The translations under genes and the position numbers were made by a program. Positions 1-14,999 of a DNA stretch of 64,000 bases are shown here, one piece after another. The notes beneath the pieces are model-generated. The model was given only the letters and a program-made list of their open reading frames with translations, had not been told where the DNA came from and made no database searches. This DNA comes from Cristatella mucedo (lineage: Eukaryota > Bryozoa > Phylactolaemata > Cristatellidae), in contig WPIO01000008.1 of NCBI GenBank assembly GCA_009760855.2, positions 9,322,501 through 9,386,500 on the forward strand, read 5' to 3'. Every line of letters starts with the position of its first letter. Position 1 is the first letter of the stretch.

Positions 1-12
1 CGAGTTCTGCCC

Positions 13-46
13 GCTCGCTCGCTCGCTCGCTCGCTCGCTCGCTCGC
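13..46. repeat. (GCTC)n microsatellite
   Basis: About eight copies of the tetranucleotide gctc run near the left edge of the window. It is a simple tandem repeat with no coding meaning. Confidence 0.9.
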
Positions 47-863
47 ACATCGTTCGGATCGCTGATCGCTGCTCGCTCCGCTGGCCAAACACCCACCGTT
101 CGCGACCGGAACCGATGCACTGCTCGGAAACTTGTGGTCCGGTCCGTGAGTGCGATCCCTGGAAGATAACGCTCGGCTACGCGCCGAGCGAGAGGAACGG
201 CGGTCGCTGCTCTGTTCATTCCAGGACATTCCGTCCGTCGGTGGTAGCGGCGGTCCCGGTCTGTCGGACGCGAATTCAGAGGCCTCTCGCAGCCTTAATA
301 ACGATAGCGATGGTAATTACAACAATAATAATGGGACCATTTTAAAGCGCCGTGCGCGAGAGCTTAATCTCATTCTAGCCATTTACCTGCACTGGAAATT
401 GAGCCGCTCTGTGAAAGCTTAGCGAGAAGAAGCTCCGAGTACTGTGACTAGCGGTGGGGCTCGCGTTTTTAGACGCTCACCTCCTTCGGAGCTGGAAGTA
501 AGCGGAACTTAACTTTTATTAACGGCAGCGCCTATGCTTCCCGCATCGAGAGAAATGGCGGCGGAAGCCACTTAGGCTTGCAGCACTCTCGCTGCCCGCA
601 TGGGCCCCCACTGTGTCGCTTGCTCTCTCTCGCCCATATTTAAAGCGTTTCACTCGAGCCAACGGTTTCGTTCTGATCGCGCTCGACGCTTGCGACCATT
701 CATTCGCTTGCAGCTGCAGAGTCGAGGTTCCGGTTCAGCCCGGCGGCAGCGGTTGCTTTGTCGCGGCTCGAGCGGTTTGGCGACGGTCGCGTCCTCGCAC
801 GCCGCTTAGCCGCTCAGCATTGACGCGAGTCACGAGTGCCTGCGTCGACTTTCGTGGTTTCAG

Positions 864-4222
<3,359 letters not shown>

Positions 4223-5742
4223 CGGCGCCGCCACCCGCCCCAGGCCGCCGTCCGAGCAGCAGCAGCCGCTGCCTCATCGCCGGAAGCAGAGCTGAGCGCA
4301 GCGGCGGATGAGCGTAACCGCCGTCGAACTGCTGCTGGGGAGGGGGAGGGAGGCGGGAGAGAGCGAACGGCAATCGCGTAAGCGGAGACCGGACGCGGCT
4401 GAAACGTACACGCCCGACCCGGCGACGACAGCCGAACGCTCGCAGAGATCGAACGTACCTCACTCGGCCGTCGCTGCAGCATGCTCAGGTGACGGCGCCG
4501 GTGCTCGCGTTGCTTGCTCCGTCTCGGACGTATTGCCTCTGCTGTTTGCTTGCTTGAGTGTGCATTGCAGACTCTCGGCAGATCTGTGCATATGCATTAC
4601 AGACCCTCTCGACCATTTCGCAAAAATGCGGCTTGAATGTTGCCGGTGAAGCTGCTGCGGCGGCGACCGGCTGCCGGAGCGTGCCGATAGTGCGCTAGCC
4701 GATAGGGTGCGTCTCTCAAGGTTTCCCAGCAGTTTCTAGTGGAAGGCCGGGGCGTGCCGCGAGCAGCCCAAACCAGCTCCAACCGTCGGCCCTCACCTGA
4801 GCGCCTGAGGACAGTGGGCGCCGGGCCACCAAGACCGACCGATGCAAGGAAAGATAGCCGTCGGTGGTATTGAAACTCGACGCCAGTAAAGCATTTGTTC
4901 GGCGGTACCAGAAGTGCGCCCCAGGAAGTCTGGGTCAAGCATCTCTCTTACGCAATCCCATTGGGCGACTGGCCGCTAAATCGATACCGAGGCGGTGGCC
5001 CTCTGCCGGCCAATCGTATTGGCGAGAAAAGTCCTAAGTAAGAAAAAAAGTCGTTTCGCCCGGGCTTTCCGTTTATTCACTTCCTTTCCCTCACTCGAGG
5101 CTAAGGGCCGCAATACACGAACGCGGGCTTTGGCGTAAAACCATGACATCAGCCAGTTCGCTGGACACGTCGCCCTGAGTGGCAGCGACCCGCCAGCCTC
5201 CATTACGAAGACAGCGAGCCCACTTGGCTTTAGTGCGACGCTCGAGTTTAATTAGGGCTTTTGTTGCGGTGCTCGAGCCGTGCGGTGAGTTCATGACTGA
5301 CTCGGAGTGACGCAGCGAGCGTGCCAGAAGCATTCGACCGGCATTCAATCTCAAGTAGGCGTGGCGGCGGTGACCGGTGGAGAATCGCTTCAGGGCGGCG
5401 CCCTAAACCTCAGCATCGGCCGCCTTTCTCGAGAAACGCCGAGTGCTCTAGCTTCGCCAAAATGTAGGCACGCACTGCAGCAACGCCCTCCGGTGATCCC
5501 GAGTCTGGAAGCCTCTTGGGTGGGACGGCCAGCTGCTTCGCCGTCGTGAAGCGACCTGGACAGCTTCTCGGCTTCGAAAGCGAATTGAGAATCGTTGTCG
5601 TTAAGCCATAAATGGAACTAAAATGCGAAACCCTCAAAAGTGGACTCAAATCGCGTCAATCGATTCCCGGCGATTCTCCGTGCTTACTTTTAGATCATGC
5701 TTCCCTCGCTCGTTCTCGCCTTCTACTTTCCTTGAGCTTCCT
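4223..5742. other. Synaptotagmin 3' UTR and intergenic DNA
   Basis: This stretch is GC-rich at its left end and becomes more balanced. Open frames on both strands show no recognisable domain. I see nothing else I can support. Confidence 0.5.
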
Positions 5743-6402
5743 CTTCTTCTTCTTCTTCTGCCTGCCCTAGAGCTTTCTTTCCTTCTGCCCTAGAGCTTTC
5801 TCTCCTTCTGCCCCAGAGCTTTCTCTCCTTCTTCCCTAGAGCTTTCTTTCCTTCTGCCCTAGAGCTTTTTTTCCTTCTGCCCTAGAGCTTTCTTTCCTTC
5901 TGCCCTAGAGCTTTCTTTCCTTCTGCCCTAGAGCTTTCTTTCCTTCGGCCCTAGAGCTTTCTCTCCTTCTGCCCTAGAGCTTTCTCTCCTTCTTCCCCAG
6001 CGCTTTCTTTCCTTCTGCCCTAGAGCTTTCTCTTCTTCTTCCCCAGAGCTTTCTTTCCTTCTGCCCTTGAGCTTTCTCTCCTTCTTCCCCAGAGCTTTCT
6101 TTCCTTCTGCCCTTGAGCTTTCTCTCCTTCTTCCCCAGAGCTTTCTTTCCTTCTGCCCTAGAGCTTTCTTTCCTTCTGCCCTAGAGCTTTCTTTCCTTCT
6201 GCCCCAGAGCTTTCTCTCCGGCTGCCCTAGAGCTTTCTCTCCTTCTTCCCCAGAGCTTTCTTTCCTTCTGCCCTAGAGCTTTCTCTCCGTCTGCCTTAGA
6301 GCTTTCTCTCCTTCTTCCCCAGAGCTTTCTTTCCTTCTGCCCTAGAGCTTTCTTTCCTTCTGCCCTAGAGCTTTCTCTCCGGCTGCCCTAGAGCTTCCTC
6401 TT
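5743..6402. repeat. 23-bp minisatellite
   Basis: About 28 head-to-tail copies of a roughly 23-bp unit of the form ctttctttccttctgccctagag. Recurrent variants are ctctcc for tttcc, cttcccc for ctgcccta, and a cggctg version. Variants recur at distant positions, as expected from unequal exchange or duplication of multi-unit blocks. One strand is almost all pyrimidine. Confidence 0.93.
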
Positions 6403-7411
6403 CTTCAGTTAATGAGCTTTCAGGAGCTTCCTTTCCTCCTCCTGTCCTAAACGTATCTTTGCCATGACGTCCTCTCGTATCGCTACGGCGCTTCGAGAGC
6501 TCCCCGCTCTCTCGCATCGGCCAATCGCCGCACTCCTATCGACACAGAATCGGCGCAGCATTCGCTGCACGTCCATCCGGGCACTTTCCGTCAGTAACGA
6601 GCCGATAGTTTCGACGAGCAGCGAACTGCTGGAGGTCCAAAGAGAGTAATTAGCGTCCGCCGCTGCGACGGCCACAGAGACTCGATCTCGCTGCAGCCCT
6701 AAGTAGTTACGCCGATCTGAAATCAATCGCGTAAAGCGTGCGCAGTCCCTTTACCTAGCAGTCGCACACGCGGACGCTCGACTGCAGACGGTGCTGGCCA
6801 CCGCCGCACGACGAATGCGGTGGCGGCGGCAAGCTCTCTTGCAGCATCGGGCTCGTGCGACGCCGCTACATTGGCCGCGCGACCCCGAAACCGAGGATCG
6901 CCGGCAGACGCCGCAGCGGCCGACGCGTGACGCGTGGCTCGGTCGCTGGCCGGTCGAGGGGAGTGCTTCGCGCGAGACCGACGTGCACGAAAATTGCCTC
7001 CGTCGCTTTCAAGTTCGAGCGACAGCGGTCGCAGCGCGACAATTACATTAAAGGGCGACGACACTCGCATACGGCGTTCGCGCTCATTTCGTTGCGTCAT
7101 TAGCTCGCGCATTGTTTCGCATCTCTCACGACGCCTCGCGCTGCCCTAATTATTGGCCGCGGATGAGGCTACCGCCGAGGCCGCCGAGGCGCGAGCTGCG
7201 ACCGCGCTGCCGCCGGCGCACGCCCGCCTGGTCTGGCGCCAACACCGCTCGCCCGCTCGCCGTCGACCGCTGCGGCCATTGTTTTCGGAAGCGACCGTTT
7301 AAGCGAGGGCCGTTACAGGACGGGGGGCTCGGTGAAGGAAGCTGACATCTAAGTTGTCACCTCCCTGCGATAGCCGGCAGCGTCAGTTCGATCCATACCA
7401 GGAAACGGCCC
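6403..7411. other. Intergenic, no supported gene
   Basis: Overlapping open frames on both strands are rich in Arg, Ala and Ser, as expected from GC-rich non-coding DNA. None shows a domain or a splice-supported structure. Confidence 0.4.
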
Positions 7412-7497
7412 AGACCATTTGATGTAGTTCCCTCAGAGTACTCAATATATCTCCAGGCAATTTACATTTGCTGCAAAGGAAACACGATCGAATGGCT
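7412..7497 (-). mobile_element. CR1/L2-like LINE 3'-tail fragment
   Basis: The stretch from tagttccctcagag to gatcgaatgg matches the 3' untranslated tail of the LINE seen at 48.7 kb and elsewhere, including the block catttgctgcaaagg. It is truncated and diverged. Confidence 0.65.
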
Positions 7498-9902
7498 CTC
7501 TTCCCACTTCCGGCGACCAGCACACTGCGTACCCGGCGCTCAGACGGTATCCTTATCACCATAGATATAAACAAAGTGGAAGAATTCGAGGAGCTAAGCG
7601 GGCGGCTGGCTGGCCCTGTCAAGTGCGAGTGTTTGAAGGGCTGCGCGAGCCGTAGAAGGTGAAACGCGTGGCTCGCGAGGCCCGTATGTGTGGCTGAATT
7701 TGCCGGACCACCCTAAATGGCGGCATATTCGGTTTGCCGAAACGTGTGCAGCGGTGGTGACGCTCGATGGTTTTCGTTGACCCAATTATAGCCGCACCGC
7801 TCTTGAGTGCGCACCCGCTGCGGCGTCTTCAAAAACGAAATCAGCCTGCCAATCGAAAGACTGCCCGTGCTGAGTAGACGAAACGCCAGCTTCGGACTTC
7901 CGAGTTCGCGTGCGCGAGTTACGAGGGCGATGCTATATCGCATATTCATCCCTTTGCAATGCGCGAAAGCCTGTCGTAACTCCGGTGGCGACAAGCGAAA
8001 TTGGACTGTCACTTTTGGTTAAGCCATCTCTAATTTGACATTTGATCATGATCAACATCTGTCTCCGTGACGGATCGTTTAAATGCCGAGGGAACGAAGC
8101 TCAAACGCCCTGCAGCGAGCCTCGCGCAGAGCCGGCGTGGAGGAGCTCTTTTGTCTAAAGAGGAAAGCTCCGTTTGAACCTATGCCCCGCTTGATGCTTC
8201 TCTCAGGCACGCCCACTAGCGAGCGTCCGTCAATTTTTGGCGGGCGCTCCGCGGTCGCTGCTTTGATGCAGCGAGCATGACCTCGCTTCCTGTTCTGGAC
8301 AATTTGACAATCCAATAGCTATTCACGACCTTCAAAGTTGCACGCGGAGGAACGATACATTCTTAGCCTCACAAGATTTTTTTCCGCTTAAAACTATGAA
8401 TTAAGAATTGCTCGACGAAGTCGGATGTATACACTTGATTTGCAGCGCCCCGATGCCGGATGCAAGCTCGAAGTTAAGCGAGTCACTGAGCCGGCACGCG
8501 CATCCGGTGACAAGTACGCCCCAATCGACAGCAGGTATGGCGGCTAAATAGAAGGAACCAATAGCATGCAACATTAATCCAAAAGAAGCAATCGAACGTA
8601 GCGGCTAGAAGAATAAGATATCTTCACTGCTACAGCAACGTTTACTTCGTTCGAAGAATTGGCTCATGGGGACGGTAGGTCTATGTACTGAGGCAGTTCG
8701 GCTTGTTGACGACGGTCGTAGATATACGTGAAAGCGCACCCGCGTCTCCTCATTGCAGCTCAGTAGACTAGCCTCAAGATGCCTTGAGTCTCAATGCACG
8801 ATAGAAATATTAACCCTTTTTCAAAAGTCGAGACACACAATCTAAAATGCGAAGAAAGAAATAGGAGCTAGTCACACGCTAATATAACGCAGTTCTCGCG
8901 TGACGCACGCAGCGAAGCGCGCTGAGTGTGGCCATTATCGTCGCTTCTGGTGCCCGTGCTGGCTGCAGCAAATGGACACCAAAAGGACCCGAGCTGCCGA
9001 AAATCGACTGTTGCAGTCTCTGACGTGTGTCTGCCAGTTTCGTAGCTAAAATCAGTGCCTCTGCCAGGGTACTGGTCGCTCGACTCTCCGGAAATCGCTC
9101 GGCCGCGAGCGTGAAATGAAGGTGAGCGAGACGGATGCGGCATTTGGACGCGTCTGCTGCTAGAGATGCAGCCAGCTCGCTACAGGTAAAGAAGCGTCTC
9201 TCGATAAGCATCTAGCGCGGCTAAAAGTATCGTCGTCGGCAATGACGCGCGGCTTAGTACGGCTGCACGACGATTCAGCGTTGGCTTCAGACATCTGTGC
9301 CGTTCACTTGACACTCAAAGTCTGCAAATCTCTCAATCAGCAACGGTAAAGCCAACGTTGTGTAGGAAGCAAAGCAGAATCGGCAAATTTTAAAGAGTAG
9401 CAACGGGCCGACGATGCAACCGTAGCAATGACGCGTACCAGCTGAGACTGGCAGGAAAAGATGTGCCCGCTATGGAAACGGTAACGGACGCCATGAAAAC
9501 GGAAGAGCGAATTCAGTCTCTGCACACGAATGATCTGCGCTACATTCATGGAATCTGCTCAGCCAAAGCAAATCTGCCTCAAAACGTCATTGAGAAAAAT
9601 AAGGGGGAAGCAAATTTACTTTCTTGATAAAAACACTGCACATACTGCAGCGACAAGATTAAGATTCCTTTGTTGCTTAAGCCTTTCTTCGTGGTACAGA
9701 CGGGCTTACAAGTGATGAAACTTAAATACCAAAGGTCGACTGTTGACGCACTAGCTGCTGCACATGAAGCTGTAGAATTTAATTGATTAGTGGTACCGCA
9801 ATGCTAGTTTCTTAAAATTAAAATCCTCTCTGTCGGCCATATGAAAGATCAGTTTCTGAATAATAAAGTGCATTCTCTTGTATAGCATTCTAAAAGAACT
9901 TA
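7498..9902. other. Intergenic, no supported gene
   Basis: No clear gene. A 110-codon frame on the minus strand (8879-9211) is the longest protein-like frame here, but it has no recognisable domain, and its ATG and flanks give no extra support. A short stretch near 8449-8540 vaguely recalls 5S rRNA internal-promoter spacing but is too divergent to call. Confidence 0.4.
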
Positions 9903-10013
9903 ATCTTCACTCAAGCGCCTCCGCAGGACTTGATCCCACGACCTCGGTCATCAAATGTACTCACCTTAACCTTGGTCGTTTAAGGCGAGCAACTTCGCCC
10001 CTAGGCCAAACCA
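9903..10013 (-). mobile_element. tRNA-derived SINE fragment (head)
   Basis: On the minus strand this reads ctggtttggcctaggggcg followed by clamp sequences and a gtgggatcaagtcc B-box-like block. It is the same head as the better SINE copies at 54.46 and 63.29 kb. The shared 3' tail is missing. Confidence 0.6.
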
Positions 10014-10164
10014 GGGACTTAAGCTTGGGGCTGCGAATTTTTGCATGACACCAACAAAATTCACGCATAGCCAATTGAGCAATGGGGATGCCAAAGAATA
10101 TGTCCCAAGGGCCTCAGTCAAGCGGTAAGGTACTACTCTTAGCGAGTTAGGTAACTTGGCGACC

Positions 10165-10536
10165 AAAGCATTAGATATGCTCCCAAAGTCTGGAACTCCC
10201 TCCCGACCTGCGTCAGAACATCTCATGACCTGACCACATTTAAAAGGAACTTAAAAACACACCTATTTAGGACAGCATTTGCTGGGTCCCTGTCATTCGT
10301 CGTTCATGTGCTTATGGGTGCTGACACTGTGCATGCTGCCACTAACCACATTTGCATGCTGACCCTGTGCATGTCACCCCTAACCATGTTACTCATTTTG
10401 TTTGTTTTTCAAGCATGATTTTACTTACAATTCAGTTGCATTTCCCTTTGCAGCAAATGTAAAGCGCCTAGAAAGAGATTAAGTTCTCTGAGGGCGCTTT
10501 ATCAAGTACATTATTAATATTATTATTATTATTATA
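10165..10536 (+). mobile_element. CR1/L2-like LINE, 3' end with end of ORF2
   Basis: The 5' part encodes the typical carboxyl end of a CR1/L2-type reverse transcriptase polyprotein (APKVWNSLP, then TTFKRNLKTHLF). The 3' untranslated region with repeated catgctgac phrases follows. It ends in the tail cgcctagaaagagattaag, a ctctgagggcgc block and a TTATTATT run. It matches the - strand copy at 48.7-49.7 kb. Confidence 0.85.
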
Positions 10537-10655
10537 TTCGAGTACTGTGATAGGCAATTCTCGTTGCCCTATGCCAGAAGGGTTCTAATCCCTGGGGCAC
10601 TCTTACGACTGTGTAAGTGAGACGGTGTAATGGTCTGGTCTTTACGCTCACTTCG

Positions 10656-10992
10656 CTATGAATCTGCACACTCAAAAAATGTAGTGACTGACCGCAGAAA
10701 CGGATTCAAGAATATATTTTCAAAGGAGCAAGCTGTCGTTTTACCGAAAACACTCACTGACGGTGTAGTTATTGCATCGCCGAGCAGCACTACACCTTCT
10801 CCCGATTCCATCCGAATGTTTTCGCTTTCTCGCGCGATTTCGCACTCCGTGTTATCTATCGTTGACCAATTTCCATCGGCCAGCGTAACTTTGCCATCTC
10901 TATGAGCATGAAGGACAAATGAAATGGGGTCTTGTAGACAGAGGTTACAGTGCCAGTGTGCGGGCATCGATCGTGTCGGTAGTCTGCCGATC
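10656..10992 (-). CDS. WDR31: WDR31-like terminal exon, probable frameshift
   Basis: The acceptor ctgtag immediately precedes this exon and gives the phase needed by the previous one. The first frame reads HDRCPHTGTVTSV, resembling the start of the last WD blade. The homology then continues one frame over as DPISFVLHAHRDGKVTLAD and stays open to a stop at 10656. The switch lies at about 10930-10950. An alternative in-phase acceptor at ctacaag|ac (exon 10656-10930) avoids the shift but loses about 20 residues of the blade. Confidence 0.55.
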
Positions 10993-13117
10993 CTACAGTG
11001 TCACTGGTGCACGATGCAAACGTGCATGCCTTTGGGCGCTTTTTCAACGTTGGATGTGGCTCACTATACCAAGCCTAATCTACCAATGAAGGCACAGATT
11101 CCATTCTATTAGCTAGCGGAAATCGCTTCAACTCAAATTGACATGTTGCTGCAAGTCATGCAAATTTTGCCGCTATTTCAGCATCAACGGAAAATTATTG
11201 TGTCGTTCAACGAGAAACGCCCTCACATCACGAGTATATCTTGATTATTCCGCATGGACCGCACTCTCTAGCAACCACCAGACTACTTAGCATGCACCGG
11301 AAGTCGCGGTTTATGACTGCATACAACGTCACATCTTTACGGTTTTAGGAAAACTGACGTCCATAGCTGTCAAAAATTTAGCACTGCAAGTTATTAATAT
11401 GAGTGTCCGACATCGATCAACCAACAGAAGTACAAAGAAAATGTCCACCCTTTATCGTGATGCACTCCTCCAATGTCGGTGAATGCATTTATCATAGAGA
11501 GGTAACACACTAATAATCGGAAATCATCAACAACTCTGGTCAAACCTCTTATTTAGCTGGTCTTATTACGAAACCTCTTAAACGCAACACAGCACTAGAT
11601 TCAGCGAAACTCGACCGTTCACGATCACAGAAAACAATAGCTTGCACGCGTGAGATAATGTAAGGCCTGTGCATCGGCACGTCAGATGTGAGGACGGTAA
11701 CTTACCTCGTGTCACCTTCGTTGATCGCTACGTCAGTCAATGGACCGGTACCAATGGCTTGCAGGTCGCAAACGAGTTCTGCATTGAACAAAAGTTGGGA
11801 GAAAAGGTGGGTACAGCAATGCATATGACAAGACGGTATAGGAAAAATATGAGTACGACTGGCCAGCCGACGGCGCTTGGCTTACCTGGTGACTTGTGAC
11901 TCCATATTTTGACACATCTATCACTGGCTACACTAGCCAACAAGTCTTGGCGACCATGGAGCTGCGGTATAAATCGGCAGGCAGCCACAGACTCCGTGTG
12001 ACCTTTGAACTCGTTCACAGGCAAGCTGCTCGTACCTCTGACGTCCCACAGCTACGTTAAACGAGAAACCGACGGTACCCGGATCGAGAGCGTCAGCAGC
12101 GGAAGCACCGAAGTGCAGGCTTGCTGCGACCATGGACGCGCTCACCAGTCGGAGCAAGAATTCGCCTGATCAACTAGAAAGACTCAGCTGATGACCGCCT
12201 AGCAAGCTGGGCCAGTTCGACCCGAGGGTAAGTGTCTACTTCCACAATACGTCTCACCGTTACTTCGCACCCTGTGCCGTTGATGCCGTGGCTGCTTGTT
12301 ATAACCAGCGGTGCCAAAATGTCGCAGCTAAGCAAGATCTGCTGCTTGCGAGCAAACGTTCTCGTAACTTGCAAACTCTTTGGATCCCACAGTCTGAATG
12401 AAACGCATAGCGAACGTGAGCCAGAAACACAATTCCGAACTTCTGGGTATGGCGAAAGACTCGATCGTCGGAACATCAGCAGGAAACAAATTTGCTTACA
12501 TTTAGCCAGAGCGACTAGTTGCAAACGCTAAGGAACCGGATTGAGAATGCATGTAGCCGACATGAATACAAAAACACAGTAGCTGTCTAATCCCAACAAA
12601 AAACGAATGTAACCTAGTACCACATAAAAAGCCTCGTAAAAACGTACCTTTCTAAGCATTTAGATAAATACGCGTCACAATACGAAGAAGATAAAACGCT
12701 TAGGATTGAGCCATTGACTAAAGAGACTTTTCTAATATAAAAAAATGCGAAGGCCCGCAGGAGACTGGCAGGGGAAAACGTGTCACCTTCGGGATGCAAT
12801 TATTCATAGCCATCGTTCCTTCGAGCCAAAGCCCTAAGCGTTTAGCAGACTGCCGAGGCTACTGCTTATTTCACTCCTGAAAATGGGCTTCAAAGCTCTT
12901 TAGGTCTAAACCGCCACTTACCCGGCACGCACTCCAGCCGGATCTCCAAGTCATGTGGAGAAACGCAAGTTCGCTTTTGGAGGATTTTGCGAGTTGCTAT
13001 GCAGCTGCACCCCCGGTAAGAAGAGTACAAAGCATCACTAGTTGATCTCTAGGCAATCCTTCAGAGATCTCACTTTCAGTTCATGTGCTCCCACAAAATG
13101 TTAACTGATTTAACAGC

Positions 13118-13151
<34 letters not shown>

Positions 13152-14968
13152 ATGAAGAGCGAGCACCTTACTTCCAGTGATATCATGGCCTAAAGCCTGG
13201 ATCTATCTACTGATGTTACGACAACCCTTCACTTGATATTTATAAAGAGCCTATAAATCTACCAGTCGGAACAGCATGTGGTGGGTGCGTGTGAACTACC
13301 TTGCGAGTGCTGCTGCATGCTGACACTGTGCATGCATGATACAACCGACCAAGTGACTCGCTTCAATTTCCAGAATGCAGTGCCCAAAAACGGATCTATT
13401 TCTCTTTGGTTTCGATACAAATGTTGCATTTTTATTATTTTCTTTCATTTTTCATCAATATAGTTTTCGTTAATATATGTCATCGTCAGTAGTTCCAAAA
13501 AGCCACAAAGAATAAGTGGTTGCTGTGCTGCTTGAGAGGTTTCTATACAACATTCCAAGTCTAAGCAAATTTTGATGCACGTATGATTGCCAGCAGACTC
13601 CATCTCACGAAGCAACGAGAATACGGTAGGAATACCTAAGACAGGAGGGCAATCATGAGAGTGAATAACAAGGAAGTAGCAGTGCAGGATGGCTGGAAAC
13701 AGTTCGCAAGAGTACGCAGCAGGAGATAAGAGTCGTTCCGCAGTCTACATAATCATGTATGGTTTCATACCACAAAAATACCAAGCCAATAAAAATAGTT
13801 GCAGCAGTAGCGGCGAATATTACCGTAACTGCTTGTCCTCGCTTGTCTGAGCCAGTAATCCGTCTTTCCAGCATAAATGCGTCACCTGAAACGCGAAGAG
13901 CTATTTCGCCTCGCCTCGCGACGAAGAGAAATTAAAGAACAGAACAGCTCGCCGTGTAGCAGAGACAGCCACTGAACAAGTCCAGTCGTGCGCAAAGAAA
14001 ACATGTCAACGGGTCAAAATGAGCCATCAACGTGCATGGCTACACCAGCTGCATGAAAAGACGCCAGCTTGGCGTCACGTGGTAACATCACGTGAGAGCA
14101 AACGTGCTTTTCGAGTCCTCTGTGCCACGCCCATTCGAGCAACCTATAGTAAAGTAAGGATAGGCCTGTGCAACAGCCTCATTTATATAGCAGAAGAATG
14201 ACCCTAGCTTTTCATAAATCTGCTGCAAGCAAGCAGGTGGATCTGCAGAATGGCACAAGAGCAATAAAATGAGCAGAATGGTGTGCCTGTTGGATGACTC
14301 GAACCCAAGACCAATGAAAGAGCCAGGATTTTCATCATTGGATGCAAGGCGTGCAAAACTATTGTATAGCGGCAAGGACTGCAAGATTTTTAAGTAGGGG
14401 TGGGTCGGTAATTTGTGAAAAATTATAGCTCAAAATTGTTGTGCTTACTCGACACGAACTCGGCAGTAAGTGATTGAGTACTTTAAAGACATAATTTATA
14501 CGTTGGTAACGGTCTCGTGCTTCAAAGGGGGAAAGGGTGCCGTCCAGCTCCATGCCCCACTGTATGGGGGTGATACATGCCTCCTGGCTCCACCACTGCC
14601 CAAGGCCTTAAAATGGTCTTAAAATTGTAACAACTCCTGCTTCGCACAGACACCAGTAGTCTGCAGGGGGCAGGACCATCTCGAGCCCTGTGGCATGGCA
14701 TATGTGAAGCGTCTGAGAATAATAATAATAATAACAATACACTTGATAAAGCGCCTCAGAGAACTCAATCTCTTTCTAGGCGCTTTACAACTGCTGCAAA
14801 GAAAACACGATCGAATGGCGAATGGTATCATGCTTGATAAACAACAGGAATAACATGATTAGGGGTGACATGCACAAGGTCAGCATGGAAGCATGGTTAT
14901 CGGCAGCATGCAAAAAAGATTAAGTTCTCTTAGGCCACTATATAAAATGAGTTACATGTATATACACT

Positions 14969-14999
<31 letters not shown>

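Noticed and set aside
225-312. Candidate synaptotagmin exon after attccag (DIPSVGGSGGPG...)
   Set aside because: The acceptor is good, but the exit phase (1) does not fit the next exon (phase 0) and the sequence has no C2 or linker signature I recognise.
6067-6276. Phe/Leu/Ser-rich frame in the 23-bp minisatellite
   Set aside because: Translation of a tandem repeat. It begins and ends wherever a unit variant allows.
8449-8540. 5S rRNA-like words
   Set aside because: Only a short resemblance around the internal promoter; no rRNA-length fold or ends.
8879-9211. 110-codon minus-strand frame
   Set aside because: No domain, no splice support, and similar frames occur by chance in this composition.
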